This document shows, piece after piece, positions 37,286-46,024 of a stretch of DNA of 64,000 bases (positions are counted from its first letter, which is position 1; each line of letters begins with the position of its first letter). The stretch is from JAGVSR01 sp964589785 (GTDB lineage: Bacteria > Pseudomonadota > Alphaproteobacteria > Rhizobiales > Hyphomicrobiaceae): assembly GCA_964589785.1 (NCBI GenBank), contig CAZPUQ010000005.1:215576-279575 (forward strand). The letters are read 5' to 3'. Made by a program: the position numbers and the translations under genes. The notes beneath the pieces were generated by a model. The model had not been told where the DNA came from and did not search any database. It worked only from the letters and a program-made list of their open reading frames with translations.

Positions 37286-37945
37286 ATGGACCCCACGTTC
37301 TGGATCGAGCGCTGGCAGCGCTCCGACATCGGCTTTCACCAGGCCGAGGCGCACGATTTCCTGGACCGGCACTGGGCCGCGCTCGGCGTGCCGCGCAGCG
37401 CGCAGGTGCTCGTTCCGCTGTGCGGCAAGAGCCTCGACATGGTCTGGCTCGCCGACCAGGGACACCGGGTTTTGGGAACCGAGCTGGCGGAAACGGCCGT
37501 CGACCAGTTCTTCGCCGAGCGCAGCCGCGCGCCGGGCGTCGTCACCGAAGGAGCCTTCATCGTCAAGCGCGCCGGCCCCTACGAGATCTGGTGCGGCGAT
37601 CACCTGGCGCTCGATCCGGCTGCAACGCGGCGCATCGGCGGCGTCTTCGACCGCGCGGCCCTCGTCGCCATGCCGAGCAACATGCAGCAGGCCTATGCCG
37701 ATCAGCTCGCGGCGCTGACGCCGTCCGGCGTTCCGGTGCTGCTGGTTGCGCTCAACTACGATCCGTCCGAGATGGACGGGCCGCCTTTTCCGATCTCGCC
37801 GGAACGGATCGACGAGCTGTTCGGCAACGCCTTCCGCGTTGCGCTTCTTGAGGGGCGGGACGGCCTTGCCGCGAGCGAGAACCTGCGCAAGCGCGGCCTC
37901 AGCGCGCTCGATGAGACGGCGTGGAAGCTCGTGAGGCGGCCATGA
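37286..37945 (+). CDS. tpm: Thiopurine S-methyltransferase-like protein
   Basis: A SAM-dependent methyltransferase of the TPMT family, 219 residues, matching bacterial Tpm in length. Family features: WIERWQRSDIGFHQ near the N-terminus, the SAM site VPLCGKSLDMVWLADQGH with GTELAE, and DRAALVAMP, then NYDPSEMDGPPF. Bacterial Tpm enzymes methylate thiopurines and can volatilise selenium and tellurium oxyanions; the physiological substrate is unclear. AAGG precedes the ATG. The gene overlaps mutT by 4 bases (ATGA) and follows argJ by 9 bp, so the three should be one transcript. Confidence 0.88.
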   Translation: MDPTFWIERWQRSDIGFHQAEAHDFLDRHWAALGVPRSAQVLVPLCGKSLDMVWLADQGHRVLGTELAETAVDQFFAERSRAPGVVTEGAFIVKRAGPYEIWCGDHLALDPAATRRIGGVFDRAALVAMPSNMQQAYADQLAALTPSGVPVLLVALNYDPSEMDGPPFPISPERIDELFGNAFRVALLEGRDGLAASENLRKRGLSALDETAWKLVRRP

Positions 37946-38364
37946 GTAGCCCGCGTCCGGCGCGGCCCATCCTGTTCGTTGCGGCGGCCGCCCTTGTCGA
38001 TGCCGACAACCGCGTGCTCATCGCGCAGCGCCCCGAAGGCAAGACGCTCGCCGGACTGTGGGAGTTTCCAGGCGGCAAGCTCGGCCCCGGCGAGACGCCG
38101 GAAGAAGCGCTCGTCCGAGAGCTCAACGAGGAGCTCGGCATCGAGGTCTGCCTCACGTGCCTCGCCCCGTTCACGTTCGCGAGCCACACCTACGACACGT
38201 TCCACCTGATGATGCCGCTCTACCTCTGCCGCAACTGGGAGGGCGAGATTACGCCGCGCGAGGGTCAGCGGGTGAAATGGGTGCGCGCGTCAAAGCTGGT
38301 CGATTACCCGATGCCGCCGGCGGACCTGCCCCTGATCCCCTTCCTGCGCGATCTGCTGGGCTGA
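37942..38364 (+). CDS. mutT: MutT-family Nudix hydrolase (8-oxo-dGTP diphosphatase)
   Basis: A 140-residue Nudix protein. The Nudix box is complete, from GKLGPGETPEEALV to RELNEELGI, with all catalytic glutamates. The upstream stretch AQRPEGKTLAGLWEFPGGK is the MutT-type guanine-recognition region, and FTFASHTYDTF follows. MutT removes 8-oxo-dGTP and so prevents A:T to C:G changes. The start ATG at 37942 overlaps the tpm stop (ATGA), which suggests translational coupling. It is convergent with the GNAT gene after 2 bp. Confidence 0.92.
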   Translation: MSSPRPARPILFVAAAALVDADNRVLIAQRPEGKTLAGLWEFPGGKLGPGETPEEALVRELNEELGIEVCLTCLAPFTFASHTYDTFHLMMPLYLCRNWEGEITPREGQRVKWVRASKLVDYPMPPADLPLIPFLRDLLG

Positions 38365-38366
38365 GA

Positions 38367-38888
38367 TCACGGCCTTTGTGCCCGTCCGGTTTGCGAGGGC
38401 CGGCGCGCGACCATGAACCAGCTTGGACCGGAGGCGCTGTCGGTCCAGATGCGTCGCCAGGCAAAGCCCGCTTTCTCGTAGGCGCGGACGGCCGCTTCGT
38501 TGCGGATCGAGGCGAAGATGCACACCGCGGTCGAGAGCGTCGTGGAGAAGACCTCCGCCATCAGGAGCTTCAGCGCGCCGAGCCCCGCGCCCTGGCCGCG
38601 GTGGGCCGGCGAGGCGATGAAGATGTCGAGATCCCAGGTGCCGGGCTCGAGCTCGTCGGGCAGGTCGTCGCCCCACAGCCGGGCATCGATCGCGTGACAG
38701 TAGCCGATGGGCTCGCCGCCAGCCTCGATGATGCGGCAGAGCGCGGAAGGCGACTGCATCGCGATCTGGACCTCCGCCGTCGTCGCCGACGCGGGGCCCC
38801 ACCAGGCCTCGATCTCCGGCTGGCGCAGCCAGGAGCGGATGCGGTCGGCATCACCCCGCCCGGCAGGTCTGATCGTGATCTCGGCCAC
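38367..38888 (-). CDS. GNAT-family N-acetyltransferase
   Basis: A 173-residue acetyltransferase. The N-terminus ITIRPAGRGDADRIRSWL and WWGP resemble the AAC(6')-type GNAT group. The acetyl-CoA loop is PAHRGQGAGLGALKLL and the C-terminal part has NEAAVRAYEKAGF. Relatives acetylate aminoglycosides, siderophore precursors or unknown amines; no substrate can be assigned and resistance should not be inferred. The start is GTG 38888 with GGGGAGA 9 bases upstream; the open frame continues to 39098 without support. It is divergent from glnD. Confidence 0.86.
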   Translation of the reverse strand: MAEITIRPAGRGDADRIRSWLRQPEIEAWWGPASATTAEVQIAMQSPSALCRIIEAGGEPIGYCHAIDARLWGDDLPDELEPGTWDLDIFIASPAHRGQGAGLGALKLLMAEVFSTTLSTAVCIFASIRNEAAVRAYEKAGFAWRRIWTDSASGPSWFMVARRPSQTGRAQRP

Positions 38889-39090
38889 GCGTGCCGTCTC
38901 CCCTCCCGCCTCACCCGCCTCGACCGCCGGCAACATCCCTCTCAACAACCCTCTGCGGCCGGCGGAGGGGAACGCGCCGCACGTCTGGCCCTCCCCCTCG
39001 CCATGCAAAGCAGCTAAGTTGCGCCCGCTCAAGACCTTGCGCTCCGGCGCCCGGTCCGATTCGCCCCGACCGATCCGGCCACGCACCGCC

Positions 39091-41889
39091 ATGGACACGA
39101 CGAGCTTCCGCGCCGCGCCCTACTTCGATCCCAAGGAGCTGAGGATCGAGCTGACGGCGCTGTTCAACGCCCACGGGACGCCGGCGGAGGCGCGTCCGGC
39201 CGTGCTCGAACGGTGCAAGACGCTCCTCAAAGGGGCGCGTCAGGAGGCGAGGCGGCAGCTCGAGGCGGACGGGAAGGGGCGCAAATGCGCCCATGGGCTG
39301 GCCCGGTTCCAGGACGAGCTGATCGCGCTTCTCTTCGATTACACGGTGGCGCACGTCTACCGCGCGACGAACCCGTCCGATGCCGAGCGCATGGCGGTCG
39401 TTGCCACCGGCGGCTACGGGCGCGGACTGCTCGCGCCGGGGTCGGACATCGATATCCTGTTCCTGCTGCCCTATAAGCAGACGCCCTGGGGCGAGAGCGT
39501 CGCCGAATACATGCTCTACCTGCTGTGGGACCTCGGGCTGAAGGTCGGCCACGCCACGCGCACCGTGGACCAGTGCCTCAAGATGGCCACCCAGGACATG
39601 ACCATCCGCACGGCCCTGCTCGACATCTGGCTCGTCCACGGCGATGCCCAGCTTTTCGCCGAGCTGTCGGACCGGCTGCGCCGCGAGGTCTTCGCGGGCA
39701 CGGCGCGCACGTTCATCGATGCCAAGATGGCCGAGCGCGACGAGCGCCACCGCCGCGCGGGCGAGAGCCGCTACAAGGTCGAGCCCAACGTGAAGGACGG
39801 CAAGGGCGGCTTGCGCGACCTGCATACCCTGCACTGGCTGTCGAAGTATCTCTACGGCAAGGAGGTGGGGCCGGAGACCATCGAGGCGAAGATCTTCACG
39901 CCGGAGGAGTACCAGACGTTCCGCCGGTCGGAAGATTTCCTGTGGAGCGTGCGCTGCCACCTGCACTTTCTCACGGGCCGTGCCGAGGAGCGCCTGACGT
40001 TCGAGCTGCAGCCCGCCATGGCGGAGCGGCTCGGCTATCGACAGGCGTTGGGCCAGCGCCCCGTCGAGCGCTTCATGAAGCACTACTTCCTCGTCACCAA
40101 GGATGTCGGCGATCTGACGGCCATCCTGTGCGCCGCGCTGGAGGTGCAGCAGGCGAAGACGACGCCGGGCCTCTCCGGTCTGCTCGGGTATGGCTGGAGG
40201 CTGCGCCGCCAGGTGCGCCAGCTCACCGATTTCCGCATCGAGAACGACCGGCTGAATGTCGCCGACGCCGAGGTCTTCAATCGCGATCCGGTGAACCTCA
40301 TCCGGTTCTTCGCGCTGGCGGAGCGCACCAACGCGCATCTGCATCCCGATGCGATCCGCCTGCTGCGCCGCTCGCTGCGCCTCGTCGACGACCGCCTCCG
40401 GAGCGATCCGGAAGCCAACCGCATCTTCCTTGAGGTCCTGGCCGCGCAGTCGAACCCCGAGACGACGCTGCGGCGCATGAACGAGGCGGGCGTGCTCGGC
40501 CGGTTCCTGCCCGATTTCGGGCGCGTCGTCGCGATGATGCAGTTCAACATGTACCACCACTACACCGTAGACGAGCACCTTCTGCGCACCGTCGGCGAGC
40601 TGGCCAGGATCGAGCACGGAGAGAGCCTGGACGAGCTGCCGCTTTCGAGCGGCATCATCAAGTCGATCCAGAACCGCAGGGCGCTCTATGTCGCCGCCTT
40701 TCTGCACGACATCGGCAAGGGCCGGTCGGAGGATCACTCGATCGTCGGGGCCCGCGTCGCGCGCGACGTCGGTCCGCGTCTCGGCCTGACGCCGGCCGAG
40801 ACGGAGACGGTGGCCTGGCTCATCGAGCAGCATCTGACGATGAGCAACATCGCCCAGAGCCGCGACCTCTCCGATCCCAAGACCGCGCGCGACTTCGCCG
40901 CCGTCGTGCAGAGTCCGGAGCGCCTCAAGCTCCTGACGCTCCTGACCGTCGCCGATATCCGCGCGGTCGGTCCCGGCGTCTGGAACGGCTGGAAGGGCCA
41001 GCTCATCCGCACTCTCTATCACGAGACCGAGCCGCTCGTGGCGGGCGGGCACACGCTGGTGGAGCGCCACCACCGGGTGGCGGATGCGAAGGATCGACTC
41101 GGGGCCGCGCTCGCCGACTGGCCGCTCGCGGAGGTGGAGTGGTTCATCGATCGGCACTATCCCGACTACTGGCTTCGCACCGAGACGGCAAAGCAGGCTT
41201 GCCATGCCCGGCTCGTGCGCCGCGCCGAACAGGAAGGCCTGAAGCTCATCACGGATGCGACGACGGACGCGTTCACGGCCATCACCGAGCTCACGGTGTT
41301 CGCCCCGAACCATCCGCGTCTTCTAGCGCTGTTTGCCGGAGCGTGCGCGGCCAATGGCGCCAACATCGTCGGCGCGCATATCACGACGACGCGCGACGGC
41401 TTCGCGCTCGACACGTTCCTTCTGGCGCGCGAGTTCGACGAGGACGACGACGAGATCCGTCGCGCTAAACGCATCGAGGCGACGATCGAAAAGCTTCTGA
41501 AAGGCGAGACGCGTTTGAAGACGCTGCTCGCCAAGCGCAGTTCGGCGGCCACCCGCATCGAGGCCTTCACCGTCCTGCCGGAGGTCATCATCAACAACCA
41601 TTTGTCGGACCGCTTCACCGTGATCGAGGTGGCGGGCCGCGATCGCAGCGGGCTTCTCTACGATCTGACGAGCACGCTGTCCGACCTGTCGCTCGACATC
41701 GCCTCGGCCCACATCACCACCTTCGGCGAGAAAGCCGTCGACGTCTTCTACGTGAACGATCTCACGGGCAAGAAGATCGACAGCGAGAACCGTCAGAAGA
41801 CCATCGCGCAGCGTCTGACGGCCGTGCTTTCCGGTCCTGCCTTCTTGAGCTCCGCTCCATCCGCCAGCAGCAGGCCTCCCCGCACATGA
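39091..41889 (+). CDS. glnD: Bifunctional [protein-PII] uridylyltransferase / uridylyl-removing enzyme GlnD
   Basis: The glutamine sensor of nitrogen control: it uridylylates and deuridylylates PII proteins. It has 932 residues. The nucleotidyltransferase domain has GGYGRG (107-112) and the metal-binding Asp119 and Asp121 in GSDIDILF. The HD uridylyl-removing domain has HD at 539-540 in FLHDIGKG. Two C-terminal ACT domains (about 725-800 and 845-920: LTVFAPNHPRLLALFAG, VIEVAGRDRSGLLYDLT) sense glutamine. The ATG at 39091 is the first plausible start; the open frame upstream overlaps the divergent GNAT gene. Its stop overlaps the murJ start by 4 bases. Confidence 0.97.
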   Translation: MDTTSFRAAPYFDPKELRIELTALFNAHGTPAEARPAVLERCKTLLKGARQEARRQLEADGKGRKCAHGLARFQDELIALLFDYTVAHVYRATNPSDAERMAVVATGGYGRGLLAPGSDIDILFLLPYKQTPWGESVAEYMLYLLWDLGLKVGHATRTVDQCLKMATQDMTIRTALLDIWLVHGDAQLFAELSDRLRREVFAGTARTFIDAKMAERDERHRRAGESRYKVEPNVKDGKGGLRDLHTLHWLSKYLYGKEVGPETIEAKIFTPEEYQTFRRSEDFLWSVRCHLHFLTGRAEERLTFELQPAMAERLGYRQALGQRPVERFMKHYFLVTKDVGDLTAILCAALEVQQAKTTPGLSGLLGYGWRLRRQVRQLTDFRIENDRLNVADAEVFNRDPVNLIRFFALAERTNAHLHPDAIRLLRRSLRLVDDRLRSDPEANRIFLEVLAAQSNPETTLRRMNEAGVLGRFLPDFGRVVAMMQFNMYHHYTVDEHLLRTVGELARIEHGESLDELPLSSGIIKSIQNRRALYVAAFLHDIGKGRSEDHSIVGARVARDVGPRLGLTPAETETVAWLIEQHLTMSNIAQSRDLSDPKTARDFAAVVQSPERLKLLTLLTVADIRAVGPGVWNGWKGQLIRTLYHETEPLVAGGHTLVERHHRVADAKDRLGAALADWPLAEVEWFIDRHYPDYWLRTETAKQACHARLVRRAEQEGLKLITDATTDAFTAITELTVFAPNHPRLLALFAGACAANGANIVGAHITTTRDGFALDTFLLAREFDEDDDEIRRAKRIEATIEKLLKGETRLKTLLAKRSSAATRIEAFTVLPEVIINNHLSDRFTVIEVAGRDRSGLLYDLTSTLSDLSLDIASAHITTFGEKAVDVFYVNDLTGKKIDSENRQKTIAQRLTAVLSGPAFLSSAPSASSRPPRT

Positions 41890-43463
41890 AGCTCTATCGC
41901 GCCTTTTTCACCGTGGGCGGCCTCACGCTCCTGAGCCGCGTGCTCGGCTTCCTGCGCGACATCCTGGCCGCGGCCGTCCTCGGCACGGGCCCCGTCGCGG
42001 ATGCGTTCTACGTCGCCTTCCGGTTTCCGAACCTCTTCCGCCGCCTGTTCGGAGAGGGCGCCTTCAATTCGGCCTTCGTGCCGCTCTTCGCCGCCCGGTA
42101 TGAGGGCGAAGGGCCTGAGGCTGCGCGCGCGTTCGCCTCCGAGGCGATGTCGGGCCTTACCTTTGTCCTTCTCATTCTCTCCGCTGCGGCGATGCTCGCC
42201 ATGCCGTGGCTCATGTATCTCCTCGCGCCCGGCTTCTCCGATACGCCCGAGAAGTTCGAGCTCGCCGTTCGGCTGACCCAGATCACCTTTCCCTATCTCC
42301 TGTGCATGTCGCTCGTGGCCCTCATGTCGGGCGTGCTCAATACGGTCGGCAAGTTCGTGGAGAGCTCGTCGGTCTCCATCGTGCTCAACTCGGTGCTGAC
42401 GGTGACGATGCTCGTTGCGATCTGGCTCGGCTACCGCTCCGTGCCGGAGGCCGGCTATATCCAGGCCTGGGGGGTCTTCGTCGCGGGTCTGTTGCAGCTC
42501 GCCCTGCTGCTGTGGGGACTGAAGCGCAACGGCCTGACGCTGCGGCTCGGCCGTCCCCGCTGGTCCGAAGGCATGAAGAAGCTCGTGGCGCTCGGCATCC
42601 CGGGCGTCATCGCGGGCGGCATCACGCAGGTGAACATCGCCATCGGCACGGTCATCGCCTCGCTGCAGGACGGCGCCGTCTCGCACCTCTACTACGCCGA
42701 CCGGCTCTACGAGCTGCCGCTCGCCATCGTCGGCATCGCCATCGGCGTCGTCCTGCTGCCGGACGTGTCGCGCCATCTGCGGGCTGGCAACCACACGGCG
42801 GTCATGGACAGCCAGAACCGCTCGCTCGAGTTCGCGATGCTCCTCACCGTGCCGGCCGCGATGGCGTTGTTCGTGGTCCCCGCGGAGATCGTACGCGTCC
42901 TGTTCGAGCGCGGGGCCTTCACCGCCGAGGATACGCCCTACACCGCCGAGGCCTTGCGTATCTTCGCGCTGGGATTGCCCGGCTTCGTCCTCATCAAGGT
43001 CTTCTCGCCGGCGTTCTTCGCCCGTCAGGACACCAAGTCGCCGATGCGCTACGCGGCCTGGAGCCTGACGGCGAACACGGCGGGATCGATCGGCCTTTTC
43101 TTTCTGTTCCGGCGTCTGGGCTGGATGCCGCATCTGGGCATTGCGGTGGCGACCACGCTCGGCGGCTGGATGAACGCGCTGCTGCTCTACCGCGGGCTCA
43201 AGGCCCACGGGCATTTCGAGGCCGATCGGCGTCTCGCCCGGGCGCTGCCGCGCATCGTCCTGTCCGCGCTCGTCATGGGCGTGGTGCTCTATGCCGCCGC
43301 GCGTGGCCTCGATTCCTGGCTCGCCTCCTCGCAGGGGACGCTCGTGCGGTTCCTGGCCCTTGCGGTGCTGGTCTGCACGGGAATGCTCGCCTATTTCGCC
43401 GCCGCGCACATGACGGGTGCGGCCTCCCTCGCCCAGCTCCGCTCGGCAGTGACACGCCGATAG
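41886..43463 (+). CDS. murJ: Lipid II flippase MurJ (MviN)
   Basis: Moves lipid II across the inner membrane for peptidoglycan synthesis. It has 525 residues with about 14 hydrophobic helices. Family motifs near the N-terminus are GGLTLLSRVLGFLRDI, AFRFPNLFRRLFGEGAFNSAFVP in part, and later RVLFERGAFT. The start ATG overlaps the glnD stop codon (ATGA), so its translation is probably coupled to glnD, linking a nitrogen-sensing gene to cell-wall synthesis in one message. Confidence 0.97.
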   Translation: MKLYRAFFTVGGLTLLSRVLGFLRDILAAAVLGTGPVADAFYVAFRFPNLFRRLFGEGAFNSAFVPLFAARYEGEGPEAARAFASEAMSGLTFVLLILSAAAMLAMPWLMYLLAPGFSDTPEKFELAVRLTQITFPYLLCMSLVALMSGVLNTVGKFVESSSVSIVLNSVLTVTMLVAIWLGYRSVPEAGYIQAWGVFVAGLLQLALLLWGLKRNGLTLRLGRPRWSEGMKKLVALGIPGVIAGGITQVNIAIGTVIASLQDGAVSHLYYADRLYELPLAIVGIAIGVVLLPDVSRHLRAGNHTAVMDSQNRSLEFAMLLTVPAAMALFVVPAEIVRVLFERGAFTAEDTPYTAEALRIFALGLPGFVLIKVFSPAFFARQDTKSPMRYAAWSLTANTAGSIGLFFLFRRLGWMPHLGIAVATTLGGWMNALLLYRGLKAHGHFEADRRLARALPRIVLSALVMGVVLYAAARGLDSWLASSQGTLVRFLALAVLVCTGMLAYFAAAHMTGAASLAQLRSAVTRR

Positions 43464-43539
43464 CATCCCCTATCTCGGCCTCTTGCCTCATCGCGCGGCC
43501 CGCGTCATAACCCGCGCCGGTTGGAAGGAAACGAGAGCA

Positions 43540-44577
43540 ATGGCATTCAAGACCCGCGTCTTCTCCGGCATGCAGCCGACCGGCAGCCTCCACCTCGGCA
43601 ACTACCTCGGCGCCATGATCAACTGGATCCGGCTCCAGGACGAGCACGACTGCGTCTATTGCGTCGTCGACCTGCACGCGATCACCGTCTGGCAGGACCC
43701 GGCCGAGCTGCGCTCCGCCATCCGCGGCGTGACCGCCGCCTACATCGCCGCCGGTCTCGATCCCAAAAGGAGCATCCTCTTCAATCAGAGTCAGGTTCCC
43801 GAGCATGCCGAGCTCGCGTGGGTGTTCAACTGCGTCGCCCGGCTCGGCTGGCTCAACCGCATGACGCAGTTCAAGGAGAAGGCCGGCAAGGACCGCGAGA
43901 ACGCGTCGGTCGGGCTCTATGCCTACCCGTGCCTGATGGCGGCCGACATTCTTGCCTACCGCGCAACGCACGTTCCGGTCGGCGACGATCAGAAGCAGCA
44001 CCTGGAGCTGACGCGCGACATCGCGCAGAAGTTCAACGCCGACTTCGGCAGCGAGATCGCGGCGCGGGGCCATGCCGACGGCGTTTTCTTTCCCCTCCCC
44101 GAGCCCGTCATCACCGGGCCGGCGACGCGCGTCATGAGCCTGCGCGACGGCACGAAGAAGATGTCGAAGTCGGACCCGTCCGACCTGTCGCGCATCAATC
44201 TCACGGACGATGCCGATACGGTCGCCCGCAAGATCCAAAAGGCGAAGACCGACCCCGATCCGCTGCCCGGCGACGAGACGGGGTTCGCGAACCGGCCGGA
44301 GGCGGAGAACCTCGTGGGCATCTACGCGGCGCTCACGGGCAAGACGGTGCCGCAGGTGCTCGGCGAGTTCGGCGGACAGCAGTTCTCCGCCTTCAAGAAG
44401 GCGCTGGCGGAGGCGGCGACCGAGACGCTCGGCAAGATCGGCGCGGAAGCCAAGCGCCTGTCGGCCGATCCCGGCTATATCGACGGCGTGCTCGCCGATG
44501 GCGCGCGCCGCGCCCGCACGATCGCGACGCCCGTCATGGACGAGGTGAAGGACATCGTCGGCCTGCTCAGGTCCTGA
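43540..44577 (+). CDS. trpS: Tryptophanyl-tRNA synthetase
   Basis: Class I synthetase charging tRNA-Trp, 345 residues. The HIGH-like signature is TGSLHLGNYLG (about 14-24) and the KMSKS loop is at 207-211. The N-terminus FSGMQPTG is typical for the bacterial enzyme. GGAAGGA lies 11 bases before the ATG at 43540; an upstream frame from 43483 has no such support. It is 76 bp after murJ and followed by a Usp gene on the same strand. Confidence 0.97.
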   Translation: MAFKTRVFSGMQPTGSLHLGNYLGAMINWIRLQDEHDCVYCVVDLHAITVWQDPAELRSAIRGVTAAYIAAGLDPKRSILFNQSQVPEHAELAWVFNCVARLGWLNRMTQFKEKAGKDRENASVGLYAYPCLMAADILAYRATHVPVGDDQKQHLELTRDIAQKFNADFGSEIAARGHADGVFFPLPEPVITGPATRVMSLRDGTKKMSKSDPSDLSRINLTDDADTVARKIQKAKTDPDPLPGDETGFANRPEAENLVGIYAALTGKTVPQVLGEFGGQQFSAFKKALAEAATETLGKIGAEAKRLSADPGYIDGVLADGARRARTIATPVMDEVKDIVGLLRS

Positions 44578-44698
44578 CGTCGCAGCGGATTGCGCGCCGG
44601 CGCATGCGCCGCTCATGCCGACCGGCGTCAAGCGCAAGCATCGCCGGCATCCGATTTGACGCCTTCCCGTCTGTTCCCCTTCATGGCAGCATCCGACC

Positions 44699-45208
44699 AT
44701 GCCGACGACGAAGAAACGCCGCTCGTTCGAGGCGGGCCACGCCCGCAAGTTCCTGCTCGTCGTCGACGAAAGCCAGGAGGTCGAGAGCGCGCTCTATTAT
44801 GCCGCAAGCCGCATCCTGCGCTCCTCCGGCATCCTCGTGATGCTCTACGTCATCGAGCCGCAGGAATTCCAGCACTGGGTCGGCGTGCGTCAGGTCCAGC
44901 TCGAGGAGGAGACCAACAAGGCCCGCGCCTTGTTCCGCCTCTTCAGGCGGAAGCTGCACAATGTCGGTTTCGAGAACATCCCCGTCGAGGAGGTCGTCCG
45001 CGAGGGCAACAAGCCCGAGGAGCTGCTGCACCTCATCGAGGAGGACGACGACATCGCGATCCTGGTCCTGGGCGCAGCCACCGACGCCAAGGGACCGGGC
45101 CCGCTCGTCTCCTCGCTCGCCGCCGGAGGCGCCGCCGGCAGTTTCCCGATCCCGATCACCATCGTGCCGGGCAATCTGGCGCTGGAGGACATCCTGACGC
45201 TCGCCTGA
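44699..45208 (+). CDS. Universal stress protein (UspA family)
   Basis: A 169-residue single-domain Usp: FLLVVDESQEVESALYYAASRI at the N-terminus, ILVMLYVIEP, and a C-terminal nucleotide loop. The loop reads LVLGAATDAKGPGP then AAGSFPIPITIVPG, so the usual G-x2-G-x9-G[S/T] ATP motif is only roughly present; ATP binding is plausible, not certain. The family responds to stress and growth arrest. Its place between trpS and nfu is recalled as conserved in Hyphomicrobiales. No clear ribosome-binding site was seen. Confidence 0.88.
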   Translation: MPTTKKRRSFEAGHARKFLLVVDESQEVESALYYAASRILRSSGILVMLYVIEPQEFQHWVGVRQVQLEEETNKARALFRLFRRKLHNVGFENIPVEEVVREGNKPEELLHLIEEDDDIAILVLGAATDAKGPGPLVSSLAAGGAAGSFPIPITIVPGNLALEDILTLA

Positions 45209-45285
45209 ACGTCCGCGACGAGCATGTCATTGTTCCGGCAAACGGTTCTTCACCCTCGACTTTTGCCGCCTTTTCGGCTATATAG

Positions 45286-45302
45286 TTTGGAAGAATTCTA
45301 AG
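45286..45302. promoter_or_regulatory. Predicted Irr iron-control element (ICE box) upstream of nfu
   Basis: The 17-mer TTTGGAAGAATTCTAAG matches the ICE consensus as I recall it (TTTRGAAYNRTTCYAAA) at 15 of 17 positions. It contains the perfect palindrome AGAATTCT. It sits just after a TATATA-like -10 (45279-45284) and 48 bp before the nfu start. Binding by Irr, a haem-responsive Fur-family regulator of Hyphomicrobiales, would overlap the likely transcription start and so repress the gene when iron is short. Confidence 0.6.
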
Positions 45303-45350
45303 GTTTTGCTTCCGGCCCCTTGAAGGCTGGAAAGGAAGGATTGAAGAGCG

Positions 45351-45899
45351 ATGTTCATCCAGACCGAGGCGACCCCCAACCCGGTGACGCTGAAGTTCAT
45401 TCCCGGCAAGCCCGTGCTCGCCGGCGGTACTGCCGAATATCGCTCGCCGGAGGAAGCCGAGGCCTCCCCGCTCGCCCGCCGCCTGTTCGAGATCGACGGC
45501 GTCAGCGGCGTGTTCCTCGGCTCCGACTTCATCTCCGTGACCAAGAGTGATGCGGAGTGGCAGCACCTGAAGCCAATGGTGCTCGGCGCCATCATGGAGC
45601 ACTACATGTCGGGCGCCGCGGCGGCCGATGCCGCCAACGATGTCGCCGACGAGAACTTCGATCCGGCCGATGCGGAGGTCGTTGCCACGATCAAGGATCT
45701 GCTCGAGACGCGCGTGCGCCCGGCCGTGGCCCAGGACGGCGGCGACATCACGTTCGCCGGCTTCCGGGACGGCGTCGTCTATCTCCACATGCGGGGCGCC
45801 TGCTCCGGCTGTCCGAGCTCCACGGCAACGCTGCGCCACGGCATCGAGAACCTCTTGAAGCATTTCTGCCCCGAGGTTCAGGAGGTCCAGGCGGCGTAA
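45351..45899 (+). CDS. Nfu-type iron-sulfur cluster carrier (NifU C-terminal domain protein)
   Basis: A 182-residue Fe-S scaffold/carrier of the NFU1 type. The N-terminal domain (about 1-88) begins MFIQTEATPNPVTLKFIPG, as in mitochondrial NFU1. The C-terminal NifU-like domain (about 105-180) has VRPAVAQDGGDI and the cluster-binding CSGC (Cys151, Cys154). It delivers 4Fe-4S clusters to targets such as lipoate synthase and aconitase in known systems. An Irr-type box precedes it and a terminator follows, so it is probably transcribed alone. Confidence 0.94.
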   Translation: MFIQTEATPNPVTLKFIPGKPVLAGGTAEYRSPEEAEASPLARRLFEIDGVSGVFLGSDFISVTKSDAEWQHLKPMVLGAIMEHYMSGAAAADAANDVADENFDPADAEVVATIKDLLETRVRPAVAQDGGDITFAGFRDGVVYLHMRGACSGCPSSTATLRHGIENLLKHFCPEVQEVQAA

Positions 45900-45937
45900 G
45901 CCTACGTCAGACCCATTGGCCCGTTCGGCGCTTTGAG

Positions 45938-45963
45938 CCCCGCGGCATCCGCTGCGGGGTTCT
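45938..45963 (+). terminator. Rho-independent terminator after nfu
   Basis: A 9-bp stem with one G-U pair, CCCCGCGGC (45938-45946) with GCTGCGGGG (45951-45959), and a 4-base loop ATCC. It is followed by TTCTTG, a short and imperfect T-run. Confidence 0.7.
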
Positions 45964-46024
45964 TGCTGTCGCGCACGGACGATGGCACGCCGCACTGGAT
46001 CGCCTGCAGCAAAAGGATGCCGCC

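Noticed and set aside
38367..38888. An aminoglycoside-resistance gene
   Set aside because: The GNAT fold resembles the AAC(6') group only broadly. There is no mobile context and no basis for assigning a drug substrate.
41793..43466. A 557-codon minus-strand frame across murJ
   Set aside because: Antisense shadow; the composition is extremely charged (RRxE repeats) and not protein-like, whereas murJ on the plus strand is clear.
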